In this document: one piece after another, positions 7,420 to 17,746 of the stretch
Layout: every line of letters begins with the position of its first letter
Numbering within the stretch: position 1 is the stretch's first letter
Source: Flavobacteriales bacterium
Lineage (GTDB): Bacteria > Bacteroidota > Bacteroidia > Flavobacteriales_F > PHOS-HE28
Assembly: GCA_026129465.1 (NCBI GenBank)
Contig: JAHCIA010000001.1
Coordinates: 2,821,503 to 2,885,502 of the forward strand
Reading direction: 5' to 3'
Length of the DNA stretch: 64,000 nucleotides
Made by a program: the position numbers and the translations under genes
Notes under the pieces: model-generated
Seen by the model: the letters and a program-made list of their open reading frames with translations, nothing else
What the model was told of the DNA's origin: nothing
The model's database searches: none

Positions 7420-7839
7420 TCACACCGCCATCACCTTCCGCTCCCACCTCATCCGCCAGCCCAGCAGCCCCAGCGCCACCAGGCACAGCGTGCTTTCGAC
7501 CACCAACCACTGGCTGCCGAAGTCGCCCAACGGGCCTTCCACGGAGATGGTCATGAGGCGCGAGAGGGCGTACATGCCCCAGAAGAGCGCGATGAAGCCC
7601 AGCGCGGCTTTGCGGTCGGTGAAGACCAGGTAGAGCAACACGCCCAGGATGGCGATGCCCACGCCTCCGTACACCCCGCGGATGGAGCTGTAGGCGTCGG
7701 TGTTGTCGAGCTTCACCTGCACGAGGTCCATCACGGCCTGCGGATCGCCGAAGGCCATGAAGCTCACGGAAAGGATGCCCATCACCGAGATGCCGATGAG
7801 CAGCCAGCTGCTGATGGAAAGAAGTCTGTTGGTACGCAT
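7420..7839 (-). CDS. DUF4345-like four-helix membrane protein
   Basis: 139 residues with four hydrophobic segments: about residues 8-29 (ISSWLLIGISVMGILSVSF), 55-73 (IRGVYGGVGIAILGVLLYL), 78-95 and 110-128. The short loop SIRGVYGGVG resembles the DUF4345 family, whose function is unknown. It is convergent with hppD across a hairpin and divergent from the PPK2 gene. It is probably an inner-membrane protein. Confidence in the coding call is higher than in the family name. Confidence 0.75.
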   Translation of the reverse strand: MRTNRLLSISSWLLIGISVMGILSVSFMAFGDPQAVMDLVQVKLDNTDAYSSIRGVYGGVGIAILGVLLYLVFTDRKAALGFIALFWGMYALSRLMTISVEGPLGDFGSQWLVVESTLCLVALGLLGWRMRWERKVMAV

Positions 7840-8001
7840 GATGTGGTGGTGTTATTGGTTTCGGCGGCAAAGGTCCCGGGGCCACGTCCCTCGGGCACTT
7901 GATGTGGATCAAGAAGCGACCAGCGTCGGGTGGAGGGACCCGCTCGCGCACTCCACCTTCTCACCGCTTTCACCACCTTCACCACTCCAACAGCATGACC
8001 C

Positions 8002-8904
8002 ATGCGTGCCATCCACCTCTCCGACCCGCGCTTCGTCATCACCAGGCCCGGCACCTTCCGCCTGAAGGACCATGTGTGCGACCTGCCCAGTTCCGCCATC
8101 AAGAAGGAGTTGAAGAAGCAGCTTGATGCCGACAAAGCGGTGATCAGCGACCTGCAGGAAGTGCTCTACGCCTCAGGGAAGCATTCCGTGCTCCTGCTTT
8201 TCCAAGCCATGGATGCGGCCGGCAAGGACAGCTGCATCCGCCACGTGATGAGCGGCGTGAACCCGCAGGGTGTGGACGTGCGCAGTTTCAAGGCACCCAG
8301 CACCAAGGAGCGCAACCATGACTTCCTGTGGCGCCACGCCAAGGCCATGCCCGAGCGCGGCTTCATCGGCATCCACAACCGCAGCCATTACGAGGAGGTG
8401 TTGGTGACCAAGGTGCATCCGAACTTCATCCTGGGGCAGAACATCCCCGGCATCCGCAACGAGAAGGACATCACGAAGAAGTTCTGGGAGCAGCGCTATG
8501 CGAGCATTCGCAACTTCGAGGAGCACCTGGCCCGCAACGGCACGGTGATCATGAAGTTCTTCCTGCACATGAGCAGGGAGGCGCAGCGGAAGCGCTTCCT
8601 CGAGCGCATCGACGATCCGAAGAAGAACTGGAAGTTCAGCACCGGTGATGTGGCCGAGCGACGGCATTGGGACAAGTACCAGCAGGCCTACGAGGAGGCC
8701 ATTCGCGCCACGGCCACGAAGCATGCGCCGTGGTACATCATTCCCGCCGATGAGCAGTGGGAGAGCCGCGCCTTCGTGGGCCGTCTGCTGCGGCTGCGCC
8801 TGGAAGCCTTGGGACTGAAGCATCCCGAGCTCCATCCGGAGGAAAAGGCCAGGCTGAGGGACGCCCGTCGCGAACTGCTCGCGGAGAAAGCCTCCCGCCC
8901 TTGA
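8002..8904 (+). CDS. ppk2: Polyphosphate kinase 2 family protein (class III-like)
   Basis: 300 residues with a P-loop kinase core. The Walker A region is MDAAGKDSCIRHVM (about residues 70-83); the lid and substrate segments include HNRSHYEEVLV and RKRFLERIDDPKKNWKFS. The MDAAGKD Walker A and the PKKNWKFS..D..ER..WD..Q.AYEEA block resemble class III PPK2 enzymes, which use polyphosphate to phosphorylate nucleoside mono- and diphosphates. The family is cytosolic. It stands alone, with a lipoprotein gene 32 bases downstream. Class is inferred from motif similarity. Confidence 0.92.
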   Translation: MRAIHLSDPRFVITRPGTFRLKDHVCDLPSSAIKKELKKQLDADKAVISDLQEVLYASGKHSVLLLFQAMDAAGKDSCIRHVMSGVNPQGVDVRSFKAPSTKERNHDFLWRHAKAMPERGFIGIHNRSHYEEVLVTKVHPNFILGQNIPGIRNEKDITKKFWEQRYASIRNFEEHLARNGTVIMKFFLHMSREAQRKRFLERIDDPKKNWKFSTGDVAERRHWDKYQQAYEEAIRATATKHAPWYIIPADEQWESRAFVGRLLRLRLEALGLKHPELHPEEKARLRDARRELLAEKASRP

Positions 8905-8911
8905 GCGGACG

Positions 8912-8919
8912 TACCTTCG
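8912..8919 (+). promoter_or_regulatory. Promoter-like TACCTTCG
   Basis: TACCTTCG lies 17 bases before the lipoprotein start at 8937. The same word recurs just before pepP (18046), and TATCTTCG precedes ileS (62312), suggesting a high-GC variant of the TAnnTTTG -7 element. No -33 element is clear. Confidence 0.4.
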
Positions 8920-8936
8920 CGGGACCGAGACGCCCC

Positions 8937-9335
8937 ATGACCTTCCTCCGAACCCTGCCATTGCTGCTGGCCACCGTGCTGCTCCAAGCCTGCGAGCGCG
9001 ATGACACCCGGCCCACGGTGAACCCCACCATCGAGTTCCGCACCGAAGCCGGCTACACCTTCAACAACGCCACCGTGACGGTGGGCGATACACTCCTGGT
9101 GGGGGTGGTGATCAAGCGGGGCACCGACGCCATGAACCACTTCAAGGTCGCCCGCAGGTACGACAACGGTCCGGAGGAAGTGACCGACAGCCTGTCGATG
9201 GGCACGGACGTCTTCGAATTCGACAAGACCATCGTCATCCGCGATGTGCCCGGCACCGAGTTGTGGCGCTTCAATGTGGTGGAGAACGACGGGGACGTCA
9301 TCCGCCGCTCGCTGACCTTCACGGTGGAGGAGTAG
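8937..9335 (+). CDS. Small lipoprotein, function unknown
   Basis: 132 residues. The N-terminus MTFLRTLPLLLATVLLQAC is a lipoprotein signal with Cys19 as lipidation site. The mature part has alternating strands (TIEFRTEAGYTFNNATVTVG, then TLLVGVVIKRG) and ends EDG-like DVIRRSLTFTVEE, suggesting a single beta-sandwich domain. It was started at the ATG giving a signal peptide, 17 bases after a TACCTTCG element. I recognise no specific family. It lies between ppk2 and aspS on the same strand. Confidence 0.8.
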   Translation: MTFLRTLPLLLATVLLQACERDDTRPTVNPTIEFRTEAGYTFNNATVTVGDTLLVGVVIKRGTDAMNHFKVARRYDNGPEEVTDSLSMGTDVFEFDKTIVIRDVPGTELWRFNVVENDGDVIRRSLTFTVEE

Positions 9336-9398
9336 GCCCGCTACGGGTGGTAGCGCAAGGATAACTTCGCGCCCTGCCCGCCCTTGGCGGCCTTGCCC

Positions 9399-11156
9399 AT
9401 GTACCGTACCCACACCTGCGGCGAACTCCGCCTCGCCGATGCCGGAAAGACCGTGACCCTCGCCGGATGGGTCCAACGCACCCGCGACCTGGGCGGCATG
9501 ACCTTCGTGGACCTGCGCGACCGTTTCGGCATCACCCAACTCGGCTTCAACACCGAGCGGGACAAAGCCCTATGCGAGCAAGCCAATGCATTGGGCCGCG
9601 AGTTCGTGGTACAGGCCACCGGGGTGGTGAAGGAGCGGGAAAGCAAGAACAGGAACATCCCCACCGGCGAGATCGAGCTGATCGTCACCGAGCTGAAGGT
9701 GCTCAACGCCGCGAAGACCCCGCCCTTCACCATCGAGGAGGAGACGGATGGCGGCGATGAGTTGCGCGCGAAATACCGCTACCTCGACCTGCGCCGCGCC
9801 AACGTGCGCCGCAACTTCGAGCTGCGCCACCGTATGGCCATCGAAGTGCGAAACTATCTCAGCGCGCAGCACTTCCTGGAAGTGGAGACGCCCGTGCTGA
9901 TCAAGAGCACGCCAGAAGGCGCGCGCGATTTCGTGGTGCCCAGCCGCATGAACCAGGGCGAGTTCTACGCGCTGCCGCAAAGCCCGCAGACCTTCAAGCA
10001 ATTGCTGATGGTGGCCGGCTTCGACCGCTACTTCCAGATCGTGAAGTGCTTCCGCGATGAGGACCTGCGTGCCGACCGGCAGCCCGAATTCACGCAGATC
10101 GATTGCGAGATGGCCTTCGTGGAGCAGGAGGATATCCTCAACACCTTCGAGGGCATGGCGAAGCACCTGTTCAAGTCCATTCACCGGGTTGAATTCAACG
10201 AGGCCTTCCCACGCATGTCGTTCGATGAGGCGATGAAGCACTACGGCTGCGACAAGCCGGATCTGCGCTTCGGCATGCGCTTCCACGAGCTGAACGATCT
10301 CGCGCAGGGTAAGGGCTTCAAGGTCTTCGACGATGCCGAACTCGTTGTCGGCATCAATGCTGAAGGCTGCGCGAACTGGAGCCGCAAGCAAACCGACGCG
10401 CTGATCGACTTCGTGAAGCGCCCGCAGATCGGCGCCACCGGCATCGTCTTCGTGAAGTGGACCGAGGAAGGACTGAAGAGCACCGTGGACAAGTTCTTCA
10501 CCCCTGAGCAGCTGCATGCATGGGCCAGTCGCTTCGGCATGAAGCAAGGCGACCTGCTATGCATCGTGGCGGGCAAGGCCGATAAGGCGCGCAAGCAACT
10601 GAACGAACTGCGGCTGCACATGGGCGAGCTGCTTGGCCTGCGCGACCCGAAGGTCTTCAAGCCGTTGTGGGTGATCGATTTCCCCCTTCTGGAGCAAGAT
10701 GAAGAAACCGGCCGCTGGCACGCCATGCACCATCCCTTCACGGCCCCGAAGCCCGAGGATGCACAGAAGCTCGTGAGCCAGCAAGACCTGGGCAGCGTGC
10801 GCGCCAACGCCTACGACCTGGTGATCAACGGCACCGAGATCGGCGGCGGCAGCATCCGCATCCACGACCGCGCCATGCAGGAGGCGATGTTCCGTGTGCT
10901 GGGTTTCACGGATGAAGACGCCCGCTACAAGTTCGGCTTCCTCATGGACGCGTTCGAGTATGGCGCGCCCCCGCACGGCGGCGCGGCCTTCGGCTTCGAC
11001 CGCTGGGTGGCGCTCTTCGGCCACCGCACGGACATCCGCGAGTTCATCGCCTTCCCGAAGAACAACGCGGGGCGCGATGTGATGATCGACGCGCCGAGCC
11101 GGATCGATGAGGAGCAGCTGAAGGAGTTGGGGATCGCCGCCGGATCGCGCGCCTAG
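9399..11156 (+). CDS. aspS: Aspartyl-tRNA synthetase
   Basis: 585 residues, normal for bacterial-type AspRS. An OB-fold anticodon-binding domain comes first ([20 protein letters not shown]). The class II core contains motif 2, [20 protein letters not shown], the GAD-type insertion domain, and motif 3, [15 protein letters not shown]. It charges tRNA-Asp in the cytosol. Start at MYRTH was chosen over a TTG five codons upstream. The TAG stop sits in a CTAG palindrome that also supplies the stop of the convergent gene on the other strand. Confidence 0.97.
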   Translation: MYRTHTCGELRLADAGKTVTLAGWVQRTRDLGGMTFVDLRDRFGITQLGFNTERDKALCEQANALGREFVVQATGVVKERESKNRNIPTGEIELIVTELKVLNAAKTPPFTIEEETDGGDELRAKYRYLDLRRANVRRNFELRHRMAIEVRNYLSAQHFLEVETPVLIKSTPEGARDFVVPSRMNQGEFYALPQSPQTFKQLLMVAGFDRYFQIVKCFRDEDLRADRQPEFTQIDCEMAFVEQEDILNTFEGMAKHLFKSIHRVEFNEAFPRMSFDEAMKHYGCDKPDLRFGMRFHELNDLAQGKGFKVFDDAELVVGINAEGCANWSRKQTDALIDFVKRPQIGATGIVFVKWTEEGLKSTVDKFFTPEQLHAWASRFGMKQGDLLCIVAGKADKARKQLNELRLHMGELLGLRDPKVFKPLWVIDFPLLEQDEETGRWHAMHHPFTAPKPEDAQKLVSQQDLGSVRANAYDLVINGTEIGGGSIRIHDRAMQEAMFRVLGFTDEDARYKFGFLMDAFEYGAPPHGGAAFGFDRWVALFGHRTDIREFIAFPKNNAGRDVMIDAPSRIDEEQLKELGIAAGSRA

Positions 11157-12811
11157 TGCTTCACGATGCGGAAGACCACAGGTGCGGCAGGCGCCACCCG
11201 GGTCACCCGGAACAGGTAGATCCCAGCAGGTGACCCGGCCAGGGAGACCCGGTCGCTGGGTCCCACTTCATGGACCAGCCGGCCCTGAGCGTCCACCACG
11301 GTGATCCAGGACGGTGTGGACGGCAGCAGGAAGGCCAGTTCCTGATAGGGATCGTAAAGCAGGTCCAGTGTCGTGACTTCCGTTCCGGGCAGGCCCGTGG
11401 TCATGTCCGCCAGCTTCACCAGAAAACCATCGCCACCGCCACCGAAGAATTCCTGCTGCGCGCCCGGCGTGGCGATGCCACTGGCCGAGAGGGTGCTGCC
11501 GCTCACCACCGCCCAGCCGTCGGGATGTGCGCGCGCCGCGAATAGACCATCGCCCGAAGGGCCGCCGAGGTAGCTGCCCCAGAGCCGTGCACCGCTGGGG
11601 GTGAACCGGGCCAAATAACCATCGGACAGCCCCGCGTTCGCTGGCTGGAACGCATCCGGGGTGGCGATGCCCGACGGCGATCCACTTTGACCGGCGAGCA
11701 GGATGGTGCCGTCGTTGGTCACAGCCACACCGCGTGCGTCGTCGTAATTGCCGCCGCCATAGTAGGTGCCCCATTGCAGTATGCCGTCCGAATTGAAGCG
11801 CGCGAGGAAGGCATCGAAACCGCCCGCCAGCGTGTTCTGGTGTCCATTCAGGGCGATGCCTGCCGCGGAAGTGGTCGATCCAGCCAGGCAGATGTTCCCC
11901 ATGGGGTCGCTGGTCACTTCCAAGGCCTGGTCGAAGCCGCCTCCACCGTAATAGGTGCCCCACAGCCGTACTCCGGCCGCATCGAATTTCATCAGAAAGG
12001 CGTCCCGGCCACCACCCGGTGTGTCCTGATGGGCGGCTCCCGCATGGATGCCGGCCGCTGATTGGGTGGAACCGCACACGATCACCGCACCGTCGCCGTC
12101 CACGTGCACGCTCTCGCCATAGTCCACCGCATCACCGCCGATGAAAGTGCACCACAACAGCAGGCCATCCGCGTCGTACTTCGCCAGGAAAGCATCGCTG
12201 CCGCCACCGCCATGAACGCCTTGGTGGGCTCCTGGTGTGGCGAAGCCGTACAAGCTCTGCGTGTTGCCCGTCACATACACCGATCCATCAGCGGAGGTGG
12301 CCACCGAGATGATCGCGTCGAGTGCCTCCCCGCCCAGGTAGGTGCTCCACAGCAAGGCGCCATCCTCGGAGTAGCAGGCCAGGAAACCATCGCTTTCGCC
12401 ACCACCGTAGGCCGGCTGGCCCGCATTGAAGGAGAGGTCCGATTGCGAAGTGGTGTGGCCCGCCAGCATCACGCGGCCCCCGGCGGCGATGGCCACCGCG
12501 CTGCCGTAATCATGGCCGGGACCTCCGAGGTAGGTGGCCCATTGCAGCAGGCCTTGCGCGTTGAAGCGTGCCACATGGCCATCGAAATTTCCGCCGCCAT
12601 GGACCGCCTGTGCCGCGTCGAAAGCGATACCGGAGATCGATGCGGTGCGGCCGCCCAGCGCGATGCTCCCGTTGGTGTCCAGCGCCAGAGCCACGCCCCA
12701 GTCCTCGGCGGGGCCACCATGATAGGTGGCCCATTGGGGTTGGAGCGCTTGTGCGTGAAGCGTTGCGGTTTGTGCCAGGGCGAACATGAGCATGGTGCAG
12801 GTCCTGTGCAT
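11153..12811 (-). CDS. Secreted SBBP-type beta-propeller protein with T9SS-like C-terminal domain
   Basis: 552 residues. A signal peptide ends near ATLHAQA. Seven repeats of about 50-55 residues follow, each marked by W.TY.GG (for example [30 protein letters not shown]) and by SxSGIA..(G)..Q...GG.DAFLA.F; this is the SBBP beta-propeller pattern. The C-terminus, [17 protein letters not shown] to VFRIVKH, resembles a T9SS sorting domain. The protein is expected at the cell surface or outside; its ligand is unknown. An alternative start is 12793. Its stop overlaps the aspS stop on the opposite strand. Confidence 0.9.
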   Translation of the reverse strand: MHRTCTMLMFALAQTATLHAQALQPQWATYHGGPAEDWGVALALDTNGSIALGGRTASISGIAFDAAQAVHGGGNFDGHVARFNAQGLLQWATYLGGPGHDYGSAVAIAAGGRVMLAGHTTSQSDLSFNAGQPAYGGGESDGFLACYSEDGALLWSTYLGGEALDAIISVATSADGSVYVTGNTQSLYGFATPGAHQGVHGGGGSDAFLAKYDADGLLLWCTFIGGDAVDYGESVHVDGDGAVIVCGSTQSAAGIHAGAAHQDTPGGGRDAFLMKFDAAGVRLWGTYYGGGGFDQALEVTSDPMGNICLAGSTTSAAGIALNGHQNTLAGGFDAFLARFNSDGILQWGTYYGGGNYDDARGVAVTNDGTILLAGQSGSPSGIATPDAFQPANAGLSDGYLARFTPSGARLWGSYLGGPSGDGLFAARAHPDGWAVVSGSTLSASGIATPGAQQEFFGGGGDGFLVKLADMTTGLPGTEVTTLDLLYDPYQELAFLLPSTPSWITVVDAQGRLVHEVGPSDRVSLAGSPAGIYLFRVTRVAPAAPVVFRIVKH

Positions 12812-12885
12812 GCCGTTGGATTTGCGGCAGCAATGTTAGCGGGCACGAGGTGTATACGCGTTGTGTATTGCGCATCTTCGCGGGG

Positions 12886-13362
12886 ATGCGAGACGATGAT
12901 CGTTTTCTGCGCGAGGCCATCGCCCTGGCCCGCCAAGGCATGGACCGCAACGAGGGCGGACCCTTCGGCTGTGTGATCGTGAAGGACGGTGCGGTCATCG
13001 GGCGCGGCAACAACCGGGTGACCAGCAGCAACGATCCCACGGCGCATGCCGAGGTGGTGGCGATCCGCGAAGCCTGCCGGTCGCTCGGGGCCTTCCAGCT
13101 GGACGGCTGCACGCTTTATACCAGTTGCGAGCCCTGCCCCATGTGCCTGGGCGCCATCTACTGGGCGCGCCCGGACCGCATCGTGTTCGCCGCCACGCGT
13201 GAGGATGCCGCCGAGGCGGGCTTCGATGACCAGCTGATCTACGACGAATTGCCGCTGCCTCCGGAGCAACGGCGGATCCCCACCCAGGCGCGCGTGCTGC
13301 GCCACGAAGCGCGGGCGGTGTTCGAGGATTGGAAGGCCAAGGAGGACAAGGTGCGCTACTGA
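12886..13362 (+). CDS. guaD: Guanine deaminase (cytidine-deaminase fold)
   Basis: 158 residues of the CDA superfamily. Zinc ligands are His54 in THAEVVAIREA (Glu56 as proton shuttle) and Cys84 and Cys87 in SCEPCPMCLGAIYWA. The C-terminal part, AGFDDQLIYDEL, matches Bacillus-type GuaD, which deaminates guanine to xanthine. The ATG at MRDDDRFLREAI was chosen because it gives normal length. The stop is three bases before the next gene, so it is likely co-transcribed with the MtfA-like gene. tRNA-adenosine deaminase is less likely, given the FDDQ segment. Confidence 0.88.
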   Translation: MRDDDRFLREAIALARQGMDRNEGGPFGCVIVKDGAVIGRGNNRVTSSNDPTAHAEVVAIREACRSLGAFQLDGCTLYTSCEPCPMCLGAIYWARPDRIVFAATREDAAEAGFDDQLIYDELPLPPEQRRIPTQARVLRHEARAVFEDWKAKEDKVRY

Positions 13363-13365
13363 GGC

Positions 13366-14151
13366 ATGCATGAGGATCCGTCCGTGGGTTGGTGGCCCTT
13401 CATCCTGGCGTTCGGCGGGATGACCCTGTTCCTCGTCATGAAGCTGCGGGAGTCGGGCCTTTGGGGCCGGACCACGGCGCTCGATCGGCGACATCGGTCC
13501 ATCCTCGCCAAGTACGCCATCCACTACCAACGGCTGGACCCCGTGCTGAAGCGCAAGTTCGAGCGCATCGTGGCGGCCTTCGTGCATGACAAGGAGTGGC
13601 GTGGGGCCGGCATGGCCGTGGCCGAGGAGATGAAGGTGATGATCAGCGCATGCGCGGCCGAATTGCTGCTCGGCTTTCCGGAGGAGCCGGTGCTGAAGCA
13701 CTTCGAGACCATCGTCGTGTTCCCGGACACCTACCGCAGCACCACCTCAGGACACATGCACCAGGGCGAGGTGCGCCCCAAGGCCGGCATCATCATGATC
13801 TCCTGGAAGGACTTCCTGCACGGTTACGCGCACACCCGCGATGCGCACAACGTGGGCCTGCACGAGATGGCGCACGCGCTGTGGTTCGAGAACCGCATCG
13901 CCAACGGGGAACAGGACTTCATCCACCCGGAGTTGTTGCAGGACTGGATCGATCATGCCGATGCGGAGATCGAGCGGATCAAGGGTGGGCAAAGCCGCTT
14001 GTTGCGCAGCTATGCGGGCACCAACCAGGCGGAGTTCTTCGCTGTGGCGGTGGAGTACTTCTTTGAGCGCCCCAAGGAGTTCAGGGAGGACCTGCCGGAA
14101 CTCTACGCCACGTTGAGCGCCATGCTGCGCCAGGACCCGGCTTCGTTGTAG
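13366..14151 (+). CDS. mtfA: MtfA-like zinc peptidase
   Basis: 261 residues with an N-terminal hydrophobic segment (about residues 8-26, VGWWPFILAFGGMTLFLVMK) and an HExxH zinc motif at His166-Glu167-His170 in NVGLHEMAHALWFENR. A downstream AEFFAVAVEYFFERP supplies the third ligand Glu, as in MtfA. The E. coli protein is a cytosolic peptidase linked to Mlc and glucose uptake; here the membrane anchor suggests a different location, so the exact role is unknown. It follows guaD by three bases and is convergent with sdhB. Confidence 0.88.
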   Translation: MHEDPSVGWWPFILAFGGMTLFLVMKLRESGLWGRTTALDRRHRSILAKYAIHYQRLDPVLKRKFERIVAAFVHDKEWRGAGMAVAEEMKVMISACAAELLLGFPEEPVLKHFETIVVFPDTYRSTTSGHMHQGEVRPKAGIIMISWKDFLHGYAHTRDAHNVGLHEMAHALWFENRIANGEQDFIHPELLQDWIDHADAEIERIKGGQSRLLRSYAGTNQAEFFAVAVEYFFERPKEFREDLPELYATLSAMLRQDPASL

Positions 14152-14158
14152 CGGAGGT

Positions 14159-14908
14159 TCACTCCTTCGTCACGCTCGCCACCAGGTACTCCCGGTTCAT
14201 GCGAGCGATGTGCTCCAGACTGATGCCCTTGGGGCATTCCACCTCGCAGGCGCCGGTGTTGCTGCAGTTGCCGAAGCCCTCCTTGTCCATCTGCTCCACC
14301 ATGGCCAGCACGCGGCGTTCGGCTTCGGGACGCCCCTGGGGCAGCAGCGCGAACTGGCTCACCTTGGCGGCCACGAAAAGCATGGCGCTGCTGTTCACGC
14401 AAGTGGCCACGCAGGCGCCGCAGCCGATGCAGGTGGCCGCGTCGAAGGCCTTGTCGGCGTCGTCCTTGGGGATGGGGACCGCGTTGCCGTCCACCAGGTT
14501 GCCGCTGGTGTTCACACTCACGAAGCCGCCTGCGGCCTGGATGCGGTCGAAGGCGCCGCGGTCCACGGCCAGGTCCTTGATCACCGGGAAGGCCCCTGCG
14601 CGCCACGGTTCCACGTGGATGGTGTCGCCGTCCTTGAACTTGCGCATGTGCAGCTGGCAGGTGGTGATCATGCGGCCCGGTCCATGCGCCTCGCCATTGA
14701 TGAACAGGCTGCACGATCCGCAGATACCCTCGCGGCAGTCGTGGTCGAACGCGATCGGGTCCTTCCCCTGGCGCACGAGGTCGTCGTTCAGCACGTCCAG
14801 CATCTCCAGGAACGACATGTCCTCGGAGACATCGTTCACGGGGTAGGTCTCCATGCGGCCTTTGTCGTTGGGACCGGATTGGCGCCAGATCTTCAGTGTC
14901 AGTTTCAT
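14159..14908 (-). CDS. sdhB: Succinate dehydrogenase/fumarate reductase iron-sulfur subunit
   Basis: About 249 residues from [13 protein letters not shown]; a second ATG three codons upstream (14917) is possible. All three cluster motifs are present: CREGICGSC for [2Fe-2S], [11 protein letters not shown] for [4Fe-4S] and [15 protein letters not shown] for [3Fe-4S]. It passes electrons from the flavin subunit to quinone at the membrane subunit. Last gene of a minus-strand sdhC-sdhA-sdhB operon, 59 bases after sdhA. The order and sequence style are those of Bacteroidota cytochrome b558-type enzymes. Confidence 0.96.
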   Translation of the reverse strand: MKLTLKIWRQSGPNDKGRMETYPVNDVSEDMSFLEMLDVLNDDLVRQGKDPIAFDHDCREGICGSCSLFINGEAHGPGRMITTCQLHMRKFKDGDTIHVEPWRAGAFPVIKDLAVDRGAFDRIQAAGGFVSVNTSGNLVDGNAVPIPKDDADKAFDAATCIGCGACVATCVNSSAMLFVAAKVSQFALLPQGRPEAERRVLAMVEQMDKEGFGNCSNTGACEVECPKGISLEHIARMNREYLVASVTKE

Positions 14909-14967
14909 GTTGCCCATGTTCCTGTCGGATCAGGCAGGTCGACCCCGAGGGTCGACGCTGCCGGGGT

Positions 14968-16971
14968 CTATTTGTATGAACGTTGCGTCAGTTTCACCTC
15001 CTCGAACGTCAGCGGCTCCTTGTGCAGGTTGGCCTTTCCGGGATCACCGGTCCATTCCCAGGCCGCCACGTAGGCGTAGTTGGCATCATCGCGGAGGGCC
15101 TCACCGTCGGGGGTCTGGTATTCCTCGCGAAAGTGGCCGCCGCAGCTTTCGTTGCGGTCCAGCGCGTCCAGGCACATCAGCTCGCCCAACTCCAGGAAGT
15201 CGGCCACACGACCGGCTTTCTCCAGTTCCTGGTTGAACGCATTGGCCTTGCCCGGCACCCGCACGTCCTTCCAGAACTCTTCCCGGATCTGGCGGATCTC
15301 CTGGATGGCCTGTTTCAAGCCCTCCGCGTTGCGGGCCATGCCGCACTTGTCCCACATCACCTTGCCCAGGCGGCGGTGGAATTCGTCCACGGGCTTGGTG
15401 CCCTTGTTGTTCAGGAAGTGGTCGATCCGGTCCTTCACGGCCTTCTCCGCCTCGTCGAACTCCGCACGCTTGGTGTCGATGGGGCCGGTGCGGATGTCGT
15501 CGGCGAGGTAGTCGCCCACGGTATAGGGCACCACGAAGTAGCCGTCGGCCAGTCCCTGCATCAAGGCTGAAGCACCGAGGCGGTTGGCGCCGTGGTCGCT
15601 GAAGTTGGCCTCGCCCAAGGCGAAGAGGCCCGGCACGGTGGTCTGCAGGTTGTAGTCCACCCAAAGACCGCCCATGGTGTAGTGCACGGCAGGGTAGATC
15701 TTCATCGCGTCCTTGTAAGGATCCTCGCCGACGATGTTCTCGTACATGTCGAAGAGGTTGCCATACTTGGCGCTCACCACTTTCTCGCCCAGTTCACGGA
15801 CCAGCTCCTTGCCGGGGTTCTCGATCTTCTGCACGTTGGCCTCCAGCTTCCCGTAGCGCTCGATGGCGGCGGCGAAATCGAGGTACACCGCCTCACCGGT
15901 CTTGTTCACCCCGAAGCCCGCATCGCAGCGCTCCTTGGCGGCGCGGCTGGCCACGTCGCGGGGTACCAGGTTGCCGAAGGCCGGGTAGCGGCGCTCCAGG
16001 TAGTAGTCGCGGTCGGCCTCGGGAATGTCGCTGCCTTTCTTGCGGCCCTCACGGATCGCCTGGGCATCCTCCAGTTTCGCAGGCACCCAGATGCGACCGT
16101 CGTTGCGCAGCGATTCGCTCATCAGCGTGAGCTTGCTCTGGTGCTCACCGCTGACCGGTATGCAGGTGGGGTGGATCTGCGTGTAGCAAGGGTTGCCGAA
16201 GTAGGCCCCGCGCTTGTGCGCCTTCCACGCGGCCGTGACGTTGCTGCCCATGGCGTTGGTGCTCAGGAAGAACACGTTGCCGTAGCCGCCGGTGCAGAGC
16301 AGCACCGCGTGCGCGCCATGCCGCTCGATCTCGCCGGTGATGAGGTTTCTCGCGATGATGCCGCGCGCCTTGCCGTCCACCACCACCACATCGAGCATCT
16401 CGTGGCGGTCGAACATCTTCACCGTGCCTTTGCCCACCTGGCGCATCAGCGCGCTGTAGGCGCCGAGCAGCAGCTGCTGCCCTGTCTGCCCACGGGCGTA
16501 AAAGGTGCGGCTCACCTGCACACCGCCGAAGGAGCGGTTGTCCAGCAGTCCCCCGTAGTCGCGGGCGAATGGCACACCCTGCGCCACGCATTGGTCGATG
16601 ATGTTCGCGCTCACCTCGGCCAGGCGGTACACGTTGGCCTCGCGGGCCCGGTAGTCACCGCCCTTCACCGTGTCGTAGAACAGACGGTAGGTGCTGTCGC
16701 CATCGTTCTGGTAGTTCTTCGCTGCGTTGATGCCACCTTGCGCCGCGATGCTGTGGGCCCGACGCGCGCTGTCCTGGAAGCAGAAGGCCTTCACGTTGTA
16801 GCCCATTTCCGCCAGAGAGGCCGCGGCGCTGGCGCCGGCCAGACCAGTGCCCACCACGATCACGTCGATGCGTCGTTTGTTGGCGGGTGCCACGATGCGG
16901 ATGTGGCCCTTGTGGTCGGTCCACTTCTTTTCGAATGGACCGGCGGGGATCTTGCTGTCGAGCTTGCTCAT
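14968..16971 (-). CDS. sdhA: Succinate dehydrogenase/fumarate reductase flavoprotein subunit
   Basis: 667 residues. The FAD-binding motif [20 protein letters not shown] is followed by [20 protein letters not shown], which contains the region of covalent FAD attachment. Substrate-site segments such as [17 protein letters not shown] and [20 protein letters not shown] are intact. It oxidises succinate to fumarate in the TCA cycle. It is preceded by a low-complexity inverted repeat in the sdhC-sdhA spacer. Confidence 0.97.
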   Translation of the reverse strand: MSKLDSKIPAGPFEKKWTDHKGHIRIVAPANKRRIDVIVVGTGLAGASAAASLAEMGYNVKAFCFQDSARRAHSIAAQGGINAAKNYQNDGDSTYRLFYDTVKGGDYRAREANVYRLAEVSANIIDQCVAQGVPFARDYGGLLDNRSFGGVQVSRTFYARGQTGQQLLLGAYSALMRQVGKGTVKMFDRHEMLDVVVVDGKARGIIARNLITGEIERHGAHAVLLCTGGYGNVFFLSTNAMGSNVTAAWKAHKRGAYFGNPCYTQIHPTCIPVSGEHQSKLTLMSESLRNDGRIWVPAKLEDAQAIREGRKKGSDIPEADRDYYLERRYPAFGNLVPRDVASRAAKERCDAGFGVNKTGEAVYLDFAAAIERYGKLEANVQKIENPGKELVRELGEKVVSAKYGNLFDMYENIVGEDPYKDAMKIYPAVHYTMGGLWVDYNLQTTVPGLFALGEANFSDHGANRLGASALMQGLADGYFVVPYTVGDYLADDIRTGPIDTKRAEFDEAEKAVKDRIDHFLNNKGTKPVDEFHRRLGKVMWDKCGMARNAEGLKQAIQEIRQIREEFWKDVRVPGKANAFNQELEKAGRVADFLELGELMCLDALDRNESCGGHFREEYQTPDGEALRDDANYAYVAAWEWTGDPGKANLHKEPLTFEEVKLTQRSYK

Positions 16972-16976
16972 GGAAT

Positions 16977-17051
16977 GCGGTTGTCGGTTGACCGTTGTCC
17001 GTGGTCAAGCTGCCGATGCGGGGGTCGGACAAATGACAACTGACAACTGGC
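16977..17051. repeat. Inverted GTTGTC/GACAAC low-complexity repeat in sdhC-sdhA spacer
   Basis: The left arm 16977-17001 (GCGGTTGTCGGTTGACCG...) and right arm 17026-17051 (CGGACAAATGACAACTGACA...) are complementary over about 25 bases with a few mismatches and a 24-base loop. Each arm is itself a degenerate tandem of 7-base words. One arm ends five bases from the sdhA start codon. Confidence 0.65.
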
Positions 17052-17071
17052 GCTTGGCATGCGTGCGTGGA

Positions 17072-17746
17072 TCAACGATTGATGAACATCCACACAGGGA
17101 TGAGGGCGAAGAACACCGGCAACACAACGGCGACGAAAACGCCGATGTTCTTGATGATGGGCATGTACCTCGGGTGGTTGAGCCCCAGCGACTGGAAGGC
17201 GCTTTGGAAGCCATGAAGCAGGTGGAAGGCCAGCACGGCCATCATCACCACGTACAGGGCCACATACCACAGTTCCGAAAAGGCGAACGCGACCACCGCG
17301 TAGAGGTCCTTATTGCCTGCGGCGTCCAGGCCGAGGTCGCCCCAGTGCATCTCATACCAGAAGCGCTTCATGTGGATGACCAGAAAGACCAGCAGGAGGG
17401 TGCCGAGCAGGGCCATCTGGCGGGCGTACCAGGCGCTGTTGGTGCCGGGCTTCTCGTAACTGTACTTCACCGGGCGTGCCTTGCGGTTCTGGATGGCCAG
17501 CAGGAAGCCGTCGAAGGCGTGGAACAGGATGCTGAAGTAGAGCACATAGCTGATCACCTTCACCACCGGGAAGGTGGTCATGAAGTGGGCGTACGCATTG
17601 AACCGCAGCTGGCCTTCGGGACTCATGTCCAGCAGCTGCAGGTTGCCGGCCAGGTGGGTAATGAGGAAGAGGACAAGGAAAAGGCCCGTGAGGGCCATCC
17701 AGTACTTCTTCGTGAGGGAGGAGCCGAGGAGGGCGGATCGTGCCAT
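17072..17746 (-). CDS. sdhC: Succinate dehydrogenase cytochrome b558 subunit
   Basis: 224 residues with five membrane spans. The segment KKYWMALTGLFLVLFLITHL holds a haem-ligand-type His, and other histidines sit in ILFHAFDG, LLVFLVIHMKR and AFHLLHGFQSA, as expected for a di-haem b558 anchor. The ATG giving MARSALLG was chosen over a TTG two codons upstream. First gene of the sdhCAB operon on the minus strand. Confidence 0.94.
   Translation of the reverse strand: MARSALLGSSLTKKYWMALTGLFLVLFLITHLAGNLQLLDMSPEGQLRFNAYAHFMTTFPVVKVISYVLYFSILFHAFDGFLLAIQNRKARPVKYSYEKPGTNSAWYARQMALLGTLLLVFLVIHMKRFWYEMHWGDLGLDAAGNKDLYAVVAFAFSELWYVALYVVMMAVLAFHLLHGFQSAFQSLGLNHPRYMPIIKNIGVFVAVVLPVFFALIPVWMFINR

Noticed and set aside
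15592..17043. 483-codon open frame antisense to sdhA
   Set aside because: The opposite strand encodes a complete SdhA; the frame is Val/His/Ala-rich with no family features, a usual shadow in high-GC coding DNA.
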